A program made the position numbers and the translations under genes. From the NCBI GenBank assembly GCA_011525785.1, contig WYBT01000021.1, positions 420,205 through 484,204 of the forward strand: a stretch of 64,000 nt of DNA, in the 5' to 3' direction. Each line of letters opens with the position of its first letter. Position 1 is the first letter of the stretch. Under the pieces are notes generated by a model that did not search any database, was not told where the DNA came from, and saw only the letters and a list, made by a program, of their open reading frames with translations. Shown here piece by piece: positions 34,395-45,157 of the stretch. The DNA is from Planctomycetaceae bacterium (GTDB taxonomy: Bacteria; Planctomycetota; UBA1135; GCA-002686595).

Positions 34395-37300
34395 TCAGCG
34401 CTCGTCTTCGGCGTCCGCGTCCGCGTCCGAGTTCGCCTTCGCCTTGGCAGGAACGAAGCCCAGTCCGCGCATCAGCAGGATGTCGCTGCGGGGCTCGCGA
34501 ACTGCGCCGGCGCCCAGTTCGATCGTGAGCTTCGAGTGCTCTTCGACTTCGAACACCAAGCCGCGAGCGCGGAAGTGACCTTGGCCCGCTTTCGGGGTCA
34601 AGACCGCGCGCGACAGCACCTTCTCCACGCCGCTCGCGCTCACCTGTCGCACGAGCACCTCACCGCCGTCGCCCGCACCGTCGCGCACGACGTGATCTTG
34701 GAGCTTGACCAGGCCCTGCGTGCGGTAGCGGCCGGGCGCCAGAGTCCACTCGAGCACGAGCGGCGGAATGCAGGCCAGCCAGTCCCCGTCGTCTTCGAAG
34801 GCGATCCACAAGCTGTCGACGCGCCCCGAGGGCGGGCTGGCGAAGCGTGAGAACAGGAACTCGTCGCGCTTGTCGGTCGAGCCGCCGAAGGGGTCGTCGA
34901 CGAGTTCGATCGTCACGCGTGCGGTGGGGCGGAAGAACTCCTCCTGGCCCGCGGGCGTCGTCCAGCTCAACTGGGTGACCTGCGGCATCGGCTCGCCGCA
35001 GGCCCAGGCGCACAGTTCGTACTGCGAGCCGAGCGGGGGATCGAGCAGCCAGCCGTAGCGCCCAGGGTCGGGCGCGAAGCTCCACGAGCGCGTGATCGGT
35101 CGGTCGCTGGCGCGGAACTCGAGCGAGGCCTTGGGGCCGCGCAGCAGCTTGGTGCGCAGCTCGCCCAGCGCCGAGCGACGCACGTCGATCCGCAGGCGTC
35201 GCAACTTGCCCGGCGGCGCGGGCGGCGGGACGAAGCTCTCGCCGCGCGCCAGTTCGCGCTCGACCAGCGTCTGGCGGCCCGTGAACTCCCGCGGACGTTC
35301 TCGATCGAGCTGGAGCACCATGAACCCGCGCTCGAACATCTGCGGGCGGTAGCGCGTGAGCGCCGCTTCGACCGCGGCCGCGTCCGTGCCCAGTCCGCTC
35401 TGTGAGTTGTACGCGTCCAGGCGCCACACGAGGAACTCGGGTGCGTCGTCGGAGCGCAGGAACGCGGCGTTGAGCTCGAGCAGGTGCGCGGTGTACGCGG
35501 AGTAGCTCTGGAAGACGGGTCGCTGGCGATAGTTCCAGCCGTTGTAGTAGGCGAGCGACTGATTCACGCCCAGCACGTCCACGCTGCGCCCGGCGAGCAA
35601 CTCGGTCGTCTTGGGCATGGCGTGCTTCTCCCGCGCTGCGGCGATGCGCTCCAGCGCCTGCCCATGCTGCGCGCCCAGTGTTCGATAGAAATCGAGCCGC
35701 ATTTCGCCGCGTTCGACGACGGCCTCGCGAAGCGTGGCCGGGGTCAGCGGGCGCTGGGCGGTTGGGTCGCGCATCGCGAACACCACCAGCGCGCCGGCGA
35801 GCGCCGCGCAGAGCAACTTCGGCGCGCTGCGTGCGCGCGTGAGCGGCACGAAGAACAACACTGCGGCCACGGCGGCCGTGCTCGGCAGCAACACCGAGTA
35901 CGGCGCGGTGATGTGCGCGGCCTTGAAGCCCATCAGGATCGACAGCACCGCGACCGCGGCCACGCAGCTCGCGTAGCGCCTGTCGTCGCTGGCGAAGATG
36001 CTCGCCGCGGCGGCCGCGGCCGTCAGCGCGAACAGCTTGATGACGAACCCGTGCGACTCGCTCGGCTGGTCGACGCCCATCGCACTCTGGTAGCCGTCGG
36101 CGATCTGCCAACTGTTGTAGAAGTACGCGGGGAAATCGAGCAGTTGTTGGCCCGCGGCCACCCAGCCGATGCCGAACATCCCAACGAAGATCGCGCCGAC
36201 GGCGAGGCCCAGGCCGAAGGGGCGCCGCAGCGCGGCCTCGAGCGCAATGATCGCGACGCACGGCAGCACCAGGAGCTGGAAGCTGAACTTGACCAGCGCG
36301 ATCTCGACCAGCAGCGCGAAGCCGATCCAAAGTTCGGGACCGAAGGTGCGGGCGCGGGCGAGGATCGCAGCGGAGATGAACGCGACCAGCGTGAAGAGGG
36401 CGGCGTCCGAGTTCGGCCAGCTGAAGATCAGCGCCGCCATCAGCGCCAGCGCGCCGAGCCAACCGCAGCGCCGCAGCGCCACGTGCGCCATGAACCACGC
36501 GCCCAGCGACTTGAGCACGCCCTCGAACAGGATCCAGCGCGCGAAGAACAGCTCGGTGAGCTCGATGTTCGAGTTGAATGCGCCCAGCGGCCCGTAGGTG
36601 AACACGTAGTCGACGCCAGCGCGCTGCGACGTGTTCATGAAGTGCTCGAGCGCGCGCTGCCAGGACGGGTCGAGGCGATAGGTCGCGTCGGGATACGTCT
36701 CGTGGAGCTGCGTGATCCAGATCACGGGCGCGATAAGCAGCGATGCCACCAGGCGCAAGTCCACGGCGCGGCGCAGGCGCACTCCGACGCGCTTCCAACC
36801 GCTGAGCGAGGTGGTGGCGACGAAAAACGCCAGAGTGAAGCCCGCCGCCCACAGCGGGGCGCGGTTGTCTGCCAGGTCGTGCAGCCAGGGGTTGCACCAC
36901 GCCAGCGGCAGGAGCGCGTCGTACCAGCGCATCTGACCGCGCAGACGGCGCACGGCGAGGACTCCGAGCGCTGCGACCAGCGCCAGTCCGACGTGAATCG
37001 CCGGCTCGATCCCGAGGATCCCGCCGGTCCAGTCGGTCGTCAGCGACTCCCAGCGCCAGGCCGCGATCAGCGCGAGCCACACCAGCAGCGGCTCGCGCAT
37101 CGCCATCCAATACCAACGCATGTACTTGGGCGCCCACTTCCAGACCTGGAAGCGGCTCGTGCCGGCCTCGCGGTCGACCCAGCTCGTGGGGACCTCGGAG
37201 ACCCCGGCGTTGGCCAAGTGCGCCTTCACCGACAGTTCGAGCCCGATGTCGAACGCGCCCTCGGCCTCGACCTTGACCTGCTCGAGGAAGCGCCTGGAGT

Positions 37301-37796
37301 AGGCCTTGAAGTTGTTCGTGGCGTCGTGCGTGCCCAGGCCCGCGAACCAGCGCAGCGAGAGCCCGGCGCAGCGCGAGAGCGTGCGCTTGATCAGCGGTCC
37401 GCCCGTCTGGACGCCGCCTTCCATGTAGCGCGAGCCGGCCACCACCGCGTCGCCGCTGGCGCGCATCTGCGCCGCGAGGTCGAGGATCTTCTCGGGCGGG
37501 TCCGAGAGGTCCGCCATGGTGGTCACGACGACGTCGCCCGAGGCGGCGGCGAACCCGGCGCGGATGGCGTTGGCCGCGCCCTTGCCGATCGTGTTCTTGA
37601 TCAGCCGCAGCGAGCGCGGCGCGTCGCCCATGGCCGCGATCGCCGGCAGCGTCGAGTCGGCGTCGAAGTCGTAGACCACCAGGATCTCGTGCTCGTGCCC
37701 TTCGAGCACGCGCCACAGGCCGCGAAGGCAGGTGGCGATGTTCTCGTGCTCGTTGTAGACCGGCACGACGACGCTGATTCGAGCGCTCGAGGGCAT
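34395..37796 (-). CDS. Fusion of a GT2 glycosyltransferase and a large polytopic membrane domain
   Basis: 1133 residues from the ATG at 37796. Residues 5-230 are a GT2 (dolichyl-phosphate-type) enzyme: ISVVVPVYNEHENIATCLRG, VVYDFDADST, GKGAANAIRAGF, TTMADLSDPP (DxD-like) and GGPLIKRTLSRCAGL. From about 235 to 730 there are many membrane segments (LLVWLALIAAW, LALMAALIFSW, ALFTLVAFISAAIL) with PMT-like loops such as HETYPDATYRLDP. A soluble beta-rich C-terminus follows. This joins the enzyme that makes a polyprenyl-phosphate sugar to a membrane domain that might flip or use it. The acidic tail (SDADADAEDE) is low complexity. Confidence 0.8.
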   Translation of the reverse strand: MPSSARISVVVPVYNEHENIATCLRGLWRVLEGHEHEILVVYDFDADSTLPAIAAMGDAPRSLRLIKNTIGKGAANAIRAGFAAASGDVVVTTMADLSDPPEKILDLAAQMRASGDAVVAGSRYMEGGVQTGGPLIKRTLSRCAGLSLRWFAGLGTHDATNNFKAYSRRFLEQVKVEAEGAFDIGLELSVKAHLANAGVSEVPTSWVDREAGTSRFQVWKWAPKYMRWYWMAMREPLLVWLALIAAWRWESLTTDWTGGILGIEPAIHVGLALVAALGVLAVRRLRGQMRWYDALLPLAWCNPWLHDLADNRAPLWAAGFTLAFFVATTSLSGWKRVGVRLRRAVDLRLVASLLIAPVIWITQLHETYPDATYRLDPSWQRALEHFMNTSQRAGVDYVFTYGPLGAFNSNIELTELFFARWILFEGVLKSLGAWFMAHVALRRCGWLGALALMAALIFSWPNSDAALFTLVAFISAAILARARTFGPELWIGFALLVEIALVKFSFQLLVLPCVAIIALEAALRRPFGLGLAVGAIFVGMFGIGWVAAGQQLLDFPAYFYNSWQIADGYQSAMGVDQPSESHGFVIKLFALTAAAAAASIFASDDRRYASCVAAVAVLSILMGFKAAHITAPYSVLLPSTAAVAAVLFFVPLTRARSAPKLLCAALAGALVVFAMRDPTAQRPLTPATLREAVVERGEMRLDFYRTLGAQHGQALERIAAAREKHAMPKTTELLAGRSVDVLGVNQSLAYYNGWNYRQRPVFQSYSAYTAHLLELNAAFLRSDDAPEFLVWRLDAYNSQSGLGTDAAAVEAALTRYRPQMFERGFMVLQLDRERPREFTGRQTLVERELARGESFVPPPAPPGKLRRLRIDVRRSALGELRTKLLRGPKASLEFRASDRPITRSWSFAPDPGRYGWLLDPPLGSQYELCAWACGEPMPQVTQLSWTTPAGQEEFFRPTARVTIELVDDPFGGSTDKRDEFLFSRFASPPSGRVDSLWIAFEDDGDWLACIPPLVLEWTLAPGRYRTQGLVKLQDHVVRDGAGDGGEVLVRQVSASGVEKVLSRAVLTPKAGQGHFRARGLVFEVEEHSKLTIELGAGAVREPRSDILLMRGLGFVPAKAKANSDADADAEDER

Positions 37797-37933
37797 GGAA
37801 TCCGTGTGGGAACGACGGACTCGCCCCAGCTTGGGCTCGCAGCCTAACTGCCCCCTGTCGAACTCGTCGAGGCGAGCGCGGGGGCGGTTTCGCGGCTGGA
37901 GTGCGTGCTCGGCGAGGACGTAGTCGGCGGGGA

Positions 37934-39187
37934 TCAGCTCGCCAGCGCGACCAGCGCCGCCACGAGCTGATCGAGTTCGGCCTCGCTCGTGTACAGGTGC
38001 GGCGTCACGCGCACGCCGCGCACGCCGGCGCTGTCGATGGCCACGGTGAAGATGCGGTGCTCCTCGAACAGGCGCCGCGCGAGTTCGGCGGGCGCGAGGC
38101 CCTCGACCCCGACGTTGGCGATGGCGCACGAGCGCTCGGGCGCCTCGGGCGTGTTGAGCACGATGCCCGGCCGAGCGCGCACGCGGCCGGTCCAGTAGCG
38201 CTGGAGGTGACGGAGTCGCTCCTGTTTGCGCGCGGGTCCGAGTTCGCGGTGGAACTCGATCGCCGCGCGCAGCGCGAGGTCGGTGTGCACCGGGTGCGTG
38301 CCCAGGTGGTTCAAGCGGTTGATGTCGCCGTCCGCGCGCCCCGGCGGCGGCGCGAGCAGCGGCCAGAGCTTCGCGATGCGATCTTGGCGCACCCACAGCA
38401 GGCCCGCGCCCAGCGGAGCGCCGAGCCACTTGTGCAGGCTGGCCGCGTAGTAGTCGCAACCCAGCGCGGGGATGGCGAAGTCCAGGTGCGCGAAGCTGTG
38501 CGCGCCGTCGACCATGACCGCCACGCCCTTCGCGTGCGCCATGGCCGCGATCTTCGCCACCGGGAGGATCTGCCCGGTGATGTTGATCATGTGGCTGACC
38601 ATCAGGAGCCGCGTGCGCTCTCCGATGGCGCGCGCGTAGAGCTCCACCAGCTCCTCGTCCGAGCGCGGGTGCAGCGGCACGCTCACGCGCCGGCACACGA
38701 TCCCGTGGCGGCGCGCCTGCTGGTCGAACATGGCCAGCATCGTCCCGTAGTCCTGCTCGGCCATGACGGCTTCGTCGCCGGGCTTCCAGTCGTGGCCCGC
38801 GATCACCAGGTCGAGCGACTCGGTGGTGTTGCGCGTGAGCGCGAGCTCCTCGAGCGGGCAGCCCGCGAGCTGCGCCAGCGCCGCGCGCGTGGTCGTGCGC
38901 TCGGACTCGGCGCGCGTGCGCATGTAGCGCGCGGCCTCGAAGTTGACCTCGCGCACGCGCTCGACGAAGGCCTCGAGCACCGGCTGCGCCATCATCGAGT
39001 AGTAGCCGTTCTCGAGGTTGATGTACTCGCTGGTCAGCCGGTACTTCGCGCGCAGCTCGCCCCAGAACTCCCCGGCCTGCGCCAGCTCCTGCGGCGCGAG
39101 TTGGGCCCAGCGCGCCCAGGCCGTCGGGCCGAGCAGCGCGGCCAGAGAGCAGCCACCCAACCCCCGCAGGAAGTCGCGCTTGTCCAT
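37934..39187 (-). CDS. Exported class V (isopenicillin-N-epimerase-like) PLP enzyme
   Basis: 417 residues. The N-terminus DKRDFLRGLGGCSLAALLGP resembles a Tat signal with a Lys-Arg pair, so the protein is probably exported already folded. The PLP fold is complete: NTTESL phosphate-binding loop, D227 and H230 (VMVDGAHSFAH), Schiff-base K253 (AASLHKWLGAPLG), and the family end VRVTPHLYTSEAELDQLV. Close relatives in planctomycetes are annotated as isopenicillin-N epimerase or cysteine desulfurase-like; the substrate is unknown. A 17-bp palindrome lies about 93 bases upstream. Confidence 0.88.
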   Translation of the reverse strand: MDKRDFLRGLGGCSLAALLGPTAWARWAQLAPQELAQAGEFWGELRAKYRLTSEYINLENGYYSMMAQPVLEAFVERVREVNFEAARYMRTRAESERTTTRAALAQLAGCPLEELALTRNTTESLDLVIAGHDWKPGDEAVMAEQDYGTMLAMFDQQARRHGIVCRRVSVPLHPRSDEELVELYARAIGERTRLLMVSHMINITGQILPVAKIAAMAHAKGVAVMVDGAHSFAHLDFAIPALGCDYYAASLHKWLGAPLGAGLLWVRQDRIAKLWPLLAPPPGRADGDINRLNHLGTHPVHTDLALRAAIEFHRELGPARKQERLRHLQRYWTGRVRARPGIVLNTPEAPERSCAIANVGVEGLAPAELARRLFEEHRIFTVAIDSAGVRGVRVTPHLYTSEAELDQLVAALVALAS

Positions 39188-39749
39188 GGCCCGCAGGCTA
39201 GCCCGCTTCTCTCGCCAGAACCTACTGCGACCGCGCTATCTCGGTGCATGCTGCACGCTTGAGGCAAACGCCGTCCTCAGCGACCTGACAGGTCGCCTGC
39301 GGATGCCTTCGACTCAAGCGCTTGCGAGCCCACGAGCTATCGCGGTCTCGCTACGGTCCAGAGTGAGAGAACCGGGCTAGCGGGCCCGCTTCGGCGGCGG
39401 CAACGCTGCTGCGCGCTCGCGAAGCGCGCGGCGAGGTTGCCAGCAACTTTTGCGGGTCGAGCGGGGCTCACCTGGGCGTAAAGGACTTTGAACGCGGATG
39501 CCGACGGCGGCCAGCAAGGGCCGCGCGCAATCAAGGGCCTGTGTCTGGCGGGCTGATCGCCCACTTCACTGGAGAGCCATCGGGGCCCTGGACGACGGGA
39601 CGCGCTCGGATCGACTCACGTCGGTCCGAGCGCGCTCCTCTCGTCCCTGCGCACGCCGCGGGCCGAGCTGCGCTGCGCTGGAATTTCTCCTCCGCCGGCC
39701 CAACGTCGGCGATGCTGACAGCATGTTCGCGCCGGCAAGGAGGCCACCT
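39188..39749. other. Intergenic region with 17-bp palindrome
   Basis: 562 bases between divergent genes. GCGACCTG-A-CAGGTCGC at 39280-39296 is a perfect inverted repeat, a candidate operator. The rest shows no supported gene; a GC-rich open frame from 39498 is the leader of the next gene's reading frame. Confidence 0.45.
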
Positions 39750-42356
39750 ATGCAACGAACACTGCCCCAACGGATCTTCCCCGCACCGACAGTCAGCTTG
39801 GCGTGGCTCTCAGCCACGGTTCTCGCGAGCGCGGCGAGCGCCCAACAGTTCGATTGGCGCCCGACCTTCAACGGAGTTGGGACGGGCGCCGGCGGGATCC
39901 AGACCATCACGACTGCGCCCGGCGCCAACGGGACGGAGCAGGTCTTCCTGGGCGGCAGCTTGCAGTCGATCAGCGGCTGCGTGGTCTCGGGGCTCGTGCG
40001 CTGGGACGGCGCGGCGTTCACGGCCGTGCCGGGCGGCTTGTCAGGGACGGTCGTCAGCTCGGTCTGGTTCCAGGGACAGCTCCACGTCGCGGGCGCGTTC
40101 ACCATCGCCGGCAGCCCGGCGCGCGCCGCGCGCTTCGATGGAACGCAGTGGCACGAGCTGCGCGGCAGCCAGGGTCAGGAGATCTCCGCTGGCCAGGTGA
40201 AGGAACTCGTCGTGCACGACGACGGCACGGGCGAAGCGCTCTACCTGATCGGCTGGCTGTTCGACGTCGGCGGCATCGCGATGCGAAACGTCGTGCGCTG
40301 GAACGGCTCGGAGTGGTCGGCCCTCGGCGACGGTCTCGACGACATCTGCGAAGACGGCGTGGTGTGGAACGACGGCTCCGGCCCCAAGCTCTACGTCACC
40401 GGGTTCTTCGACTTCTCCGGCGGCAATCCGGTCAAGGGGGTCGCACGCTGGAACGGGTCGAGCTGGGAGGCCGTGGGCAGCGGCGGTCCGCCCAGCGGGT
40501 TTGCGATCGGCGCGTTCACGCACCCCACGCTCGGCGGCCTGTTCGTCAGGGGCAGCGGGTCGCTGCGCCGCTTCGACGGCTCGAGCTGGTCCAGCCTCGC
40601 GTACTTGGTGCTGGAGGACTTCATCGAGTTCGACGACGGCGTCACGACGCGCATGCTGGCCGCCGGTTCCGGCCAACTGCTCGAGTGGGACGGGCTGCAG
40701 TTCAACTCGCTGGCGAGCTTCAGCGCCGGCTCGGGGGGCGCCCTCGCGCTGGGCCAAGTGGACTTCGGCGGGCAGGGCGGACGCCTGCTGCTCGTGGGCG
40801 GCGGATTCGCCACGGTCTCGGCGCCGACGCTTGCCACGCCGCTCGCCACGCGCGGACTGGCGCTGTTCGACGGATCGAACTGGAGCGCGGCGCCAGGTGC
40901 GCTCGAGACGGGGCTCGACAACAACATCCGCGCGATGGCGCGCTTCGACGACGGCCGGGGAGAGGCGCTGTACGTCGGCGGCGACTTCTTGAACGCGGGC
41001 TCGATTCCTGCTTCGCGCATCGCGCGCTGGGACGGCGCGAACTGGGAGGCGCTGGGCGCGGGCGTGAGCGGCGCGGTCGAGTCGCTGGCGACGCACGACG
41101 ACGGCTCAGGCGTCGCCCTCTATGTCGGCGGGAACTTCACGCAGGCCGGCGGCGCACCCGCGGCCCGTATCGCTCGCTGGGATGGCGCCAGTTGGTCCCC
41201 GTTGGGTCCGGGCCTGAACGGCTCGGTCAACGCGCTGGTCTCGTTCGACGACGGCAGCGGGCCGGTGCTGATCGCCGCTGGTGTGTTCAACCCCTTCGTC
41301 ACCTCCCCCTGTGTCGCGCGCTGGGACGGCGTGCAGTGGTCGCCGATGGGCAGCGGGCTGGGCGCCGAAGTTCATGCGCTCGCGGTCGCGGACCACGGCA
41401 GTGGCCCGCAGCTCTACGCGGGCGGCAACTTCTCGACCTCGGGCGGAAATCAGGTCCTGTTCCTCGCGCGCTGGACCGGTTCGAACTGGGTCGAGGTCGG
41501 CGGCGGTCTCGACGCGGCGGCCTTCGCGCTGCGCGCGCACGGCACGGACCTGTTCGTGGGCGGCGAGTTCACGAGCGTGAATCGCTCGTCGAATCCGATC
41601 GCGTCGCTCGCGCGCTGGGACGGTCTGGCCTGGAGTGCGGTCTGCTCGCCCGCGCCCAACGGCCGCGTGCAGGCGCTCACGATGTTCGACGAGGGCTCGG
41701 GGCCCAAGCTGTTCGTCGGCGGACGCTTCACCGCCCCCGCGCAGCGCATCGGCCGCGTCGACGGCGGCGTGCTCGCGCCGCTGGGCGGGTCGGTCAACTG
41801 GCACGTCGCCGCGCTCGAGTCCTTCGACGACGGGCACGCGCCCAGTCCGGCGCTGTACGCCGGCGGTCCGTTCGAACGGGCCGGCGCGTTCAGCTCGCGG
41901 CACATCGCGCGCTGGGCGGACGGCGTGGTCAGGCCGCCGACGAGCTACTGCACGGCGGGCACGACCACCAACGGCTGCCAGGCGCTCATCGCGTCGAGCG
42001 GCGAGCCGAGCCGCTGCTCGGGCCAGCCGTTCGAGATCAGCGTGGGCGGCGTCGAAGGCCAGAAGACCGGCATCCTGTTCTTCGGCTACACGCCGACGAA
42101 CTCGCAGTGGGGCGCGGGCTCGAGCTTCGTGTGCATCACGCCGCCCACCACGCGCGCCTCGACGCAGACGAGCGGCGGCACGGCGGGGGCCTGCGACGGC
42201 GCGTTCCAGCTCGACTTCAACGCCTGGACGGCCGCGAATTCGCTGCGCGCGCCGCAGGCCGGCGACGAGGCCTTCGCGCAGGCCTGGTTCCGCGACCCGG
42301 GCAGCCCCAAGGCGACGAGCCTGTCGAACGCGCTGCGCATGACGATCGCGCCCTGA
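39750..42356 (+). CDS. Exported beta-propeller protein with shared C-terminal domain
   Basis: 868 residues. AAGGAGG lies just before the ATG at 39750, which fixes the start. Signal peptide (SLAWLSATVLASAASA, cleaved before QQ). From about 30 to 700 runs a repeat with two strand motifs: a wxALG-x-G segment (WSALGDGLDD, WSPLGPGLNG) and a DDGSG-x-ALYVGG segment (DDGSGVALYVGGNFTQAG, DHGSGPQLYAGGNFSTSG). This is a kelch- or BNR-like propeller. The last 136 residues (from 41946) are the shared domain with YCTAGTTTNGC, VEGQKTGILFFGY and WFRDPGSPKATSLSNALRMT. Function unknown; likely surface or extracellular. Confidence 0.85.
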   Translation: MQRTLPQRIFPAPTVSLAWLSATVLASAASAQQFDWRPTFNGVGTGAGGIQTITTAPGANGTEQVFLGGSLQSISGCVVSGLVRWDGAAFTAVPGGLSGTVVSSVWFQGQLHVAGAFTIAGSPARAARFDGTQWHELRGSQGQEISAGQVKELVVHDDGTGEALYLIGWLFDVGGIAMRNVVRWNGSEWSALGDGLDDICEDGVVWNDGSGPKLYVTGFFDFSGGNPVKGVARWNGSSWEAVGSGGPPSGFAIGAFTHPTLGGLFVRGSGSLRRFDGSSWSSLAYLVLEDFIEFDDGVTTRMLAAGSGQLLEWDGLQFNSLASFSAGSGGALALGQVDFGGQGGRLLLVGGGFATVSAPTLATPLATRGLALFDGSNWSAAPGALETGLDNNIRAMARFDDGRGEALYVGGDFLNAGSIPASRIARWDGANWEALGAGVSGAVESLATHDDGSGVALYVGGNFTQAGGAPAARIARWDGASWSPLGPGLNGSVNALVSFDDGSGPVLIAAGVFNPFVTSPCVARWDGVQWSPMGSGLGAEVHALAVADHGSGPQLYAGGNFSTSGGNQVLFLARWTGSNWVEVGGGLDAAAFALRAHGTDLFVGGEFTSVNRSSNPIASLARWDGLAWSAVCSPAPNGRVQALTMFDEGSGPKLFVGGRFTAPAQRIGRVDGGVLAPLGGSVNWHVAALESFDDGHAPSPALYAGGPFERAGAFSSRHIARWADGVVRPPTSYCTAGTTTNGCQALIASSGEPSRCSGQPFEISVGGVEGQKTGILFFGYTPTNSQWGAGSSFVCITPPTTRASTQTSGGTAGACDGAFQLDFNAWTAANSLRAPQAGDEAFAQAWFRDPGSPKATSLSNALRMTIAP

Positions 42357-42561
42357 GGCCACGCGCGCCGCGCGGCGCATCCCGGAGCGGGCCTCAGGGT
42401 TCGTCTCGGGGTGCGCCGCGCGTTCGTCTGCCTGCGCTCGTCGGGCGCGAAACCGCACAAGCGGGAGCTGCTATTCCCTGCGACTCCCCGCGCCGCGACA
42501 GTCCCCGACGGATTGCGCGTCCCGTCCGGCGCGGCTCGCCACGGTCCGCACAATAAGTCCC

Positions 42562-44373
42562 ATGCGCACCCCGCTCGTGTCCGCTCTCGCAGGCGTCGTG
42601 CTCGCGTTCGCCCAACCCCTCATCGCGCAGACCCTGGGCTGCGTGGGCGGCGGCACGGGCGGCCCGGTTCCGACCTCGGGCACGGGCGGCCTGGGGAACT
42701 TCCCCACGCAGTTGCCGCCGTTTCCCGGCGTCTACAGCTTGAACGTGCCTGCGCTCCCGCCCGGTGCGAGCGTGGTGAGCGAGGTCAAGCTGCTCGGGCT
42801 CACGCACAGCTATGCGGGGGACTTGCACTTCGCGCTCACCTCGCCCGCGGGCGAACTCCACAACCTGGTCGTGCGCCGCGGCGGCCAGTGCAACTTCGCG
42901 GGCGACTACGTGTTCGTGCCGGGCTGTTCGACGGCCGCAGTGAACGCGTGGAACTGCGCGGTCTCGCTCACGCAAGGCGCGTACGAGCAGTACTTCGGTC
43001 TGTGGCCCGACGGCACGAGCGCGCTGCTCAACACGTCGATCGCCTCCATTCCCGCGCAGGCCGGCGTGTGGACGCTCAGCATCTACGACTGGGCGTTCGG
43101 CGACATCGGAAGCCTGAACTCGTGGGAGCTGTGCTTCGGCGCCGCGCCTGCGCCAGCTTCGAACGCGCCGCTCGGCGTCCCGCTCACCGCAGCGCCGCAG
43201 GACGGCGCTCCCGTGCTCGGTCCGACGATCCGTCTGGTGTGGTTCGCCGAGGCCTGTGCGACGGCCTACGACGTCGAAGTCAACGGGCAGGTCGTGGGGA
43301 GCGCGACGAGTTCGAGCTTCAACTACGCCGCGACGCCCGGCCTGCACCAGTGGCGCGTGCGCTCGCGCAACTCGGCCGGTGTGGGGCCGTGGTCCGTGGT
43401 CCAGAACTTCAACAGCGTCGAGCCGCCGCCCGCTCCGTGCTCCGTGTCGCAGCTCACGACCACGTTCCAGAGCAACGCCACTTTGGGCAATGGCGGGATC
43501 TTCTACTTCGACCTCGAAGTCCTCGACCCGGCCGGCGTCGTGCTGTCGCAACTCGACACCAACATCGACGGCGTGATCGGCCAAGTGTTCACGCTCGAGT
43601 TGTTCCGCAAGGCCGGCAGCTACTCAGGATTCGAGCTTTCGCCCAGCGCGTGGACGCTCGTCTCGACTGGAGGCGGCCTCGCGAACGCCGTCGATCTCCC
43701 CACGCGCGTCGACATCGACGACGTGTACTTCGCGCCGGGCGCGTACGGCATCGGACTGCTCATCTCGGGCGCTTCGCAAGCGCACACCAGCGTGAGCGGC
43801 GGGCCCCAGGTGTTCAGCGACGGCGCGCTCACGCTCCGCGCCGGCGTCGCGCAGCGGCCGGCGTTCACGGGGCAGGTCAAGCCTTCGCGCGTGTGGAACG
43901 GAACCTTCCGCTACAACTGCCCGCAAGCTCCGCCGAGCGCGTACTGCACGGCGGGCGTGACGACGAGCGGCTGCGCGCCCGCCGTGACTGCGTCGGCGCA
44001 GCCCAGTGCGTCGCTCGCGAGCGCCTGTCAGATCGATGTCTCGAACGTCGAAGGCCAGCGGCAGGGCCTGATGTTCTACGGCGTCGACAACAGCGGGTTC
44101 AGTCCGCCGCCGTGGGACCCTGCGAGCACGAGCTACCTGTGCGTGAAGCCGCCGGTGCAGCGCGCGGCGGCGATGAACTCGGGCGGCACGCCCGGCCAGT
44201 GCGACGGCGCGCTCGCGCTCGATTGGAACGCATTCCAGTCGGCGAACCCCGGCGCGCTCGGCAGTCCGTTCTCGTTCGGCGCGAAGGTCTACGTGCAGGG
44301 CTGGTTCCGCGATCCGCCCGCGCCGCGCGCCACCAATCTGTCGAACGCGCTCGAGCTGACGGTCGGGCTCTGA
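42562..44373 (+). CDS. Exported P-domain-like protein with shared C-terminal domain (paralog 1)
   Basis: 603 residues. The signal peptide ends at LIAQ, and the mature protein starts TLGCVGGGTGG. Residues 40-200 resemble the proprotein convertase P domain: EVKLLGLTHSYAGDLHFALT, YEQYFGLWP, WTLSIYDWAFGDIGSLNSWE. A fibronectin-III-like stretch follows (DVEVNGQVVGS, HQWRVRSRNSAG). A third domain (about 295-455) contains LSQLDTNIDG, VDIDDVYFAPGAYGIGLLIS and VWNGTFRYNC. The last 143 residues (from 43942) are the shared domain. Layout matches the protein at 48.3 kb, not those at 59.9 and 62.1 kb. No protease domain is present. Confidence 0.85.
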   Translation: MRTPLVSALAGVVLAFAQPLIAQTLGCVGGGTGGPVPTSGTGGLGNFPTQLPPFPGVYSLNVPALPPGASVVSEVKLLGLTHSYAGDLHFALTSPAGELHNLVVRRGGQCNFAGDYVFVPGCSTAAVNAWNCAVSLTQGAYEQYFGLWPDGTSALLNTSIASIPAQAGVWTLSIYDWAFGDIGSLNSWELCFGAAPAPASNAPLGVPLTAAPQDGAPVLGPTIRLVWFAEACATAYDVEVNGQVVGSATSSSFNYAATPGLHQWRVRSRNSAGVGPWSVVQNFNSVEPPPAPCSVSQLTTTFQSNATLGNGGIFYFDLEVLDPAGVVLSQLDTNIDGVIGQVFTLELFRKAGSYSGFELSPSAWTLVSTGGGLANAVDLPTRVDIDDVYFAPGAYGIGLLISGASQAHTSVSGGPQVFSDGALTLRAGVAQRPAFTGQVKPSRVWNGTFRYNCPQAPPSAYCTAGVTTSGCAPAVTASAQPSASLASACQIDVSNVEGQRQGLMFYGVDNSGFSPPPWDPASTSYLCVKPPVQRAAAMNSGGTPGQCDGALALDWNAFQSANPGALGSPFSFGAKVYVQGWFRDPPAPRATNLSNALELTVGL

Positions 44374-44455
44374 GGCGAGCGGAACTCGGCGCGCAGCCCC
44401 TTCAGTGCGCCGCAACAGTTGCGTGCTCGCGCCGCGCCGGAGGACAATCGCTCGC

Positions 44456-45153
<698 letters not shown>

Positions 45154-45157
<4 letters not shown>

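Noticed and set aside
34395..38696. Extension of the GT2 fusion gene upstream to 38696
   Set aside because: The extra 300 codons lie antisense-like over the aminotransferase gene region and are Arg/Ala-rich. The GT2 fold starts at the ATG at 37796.
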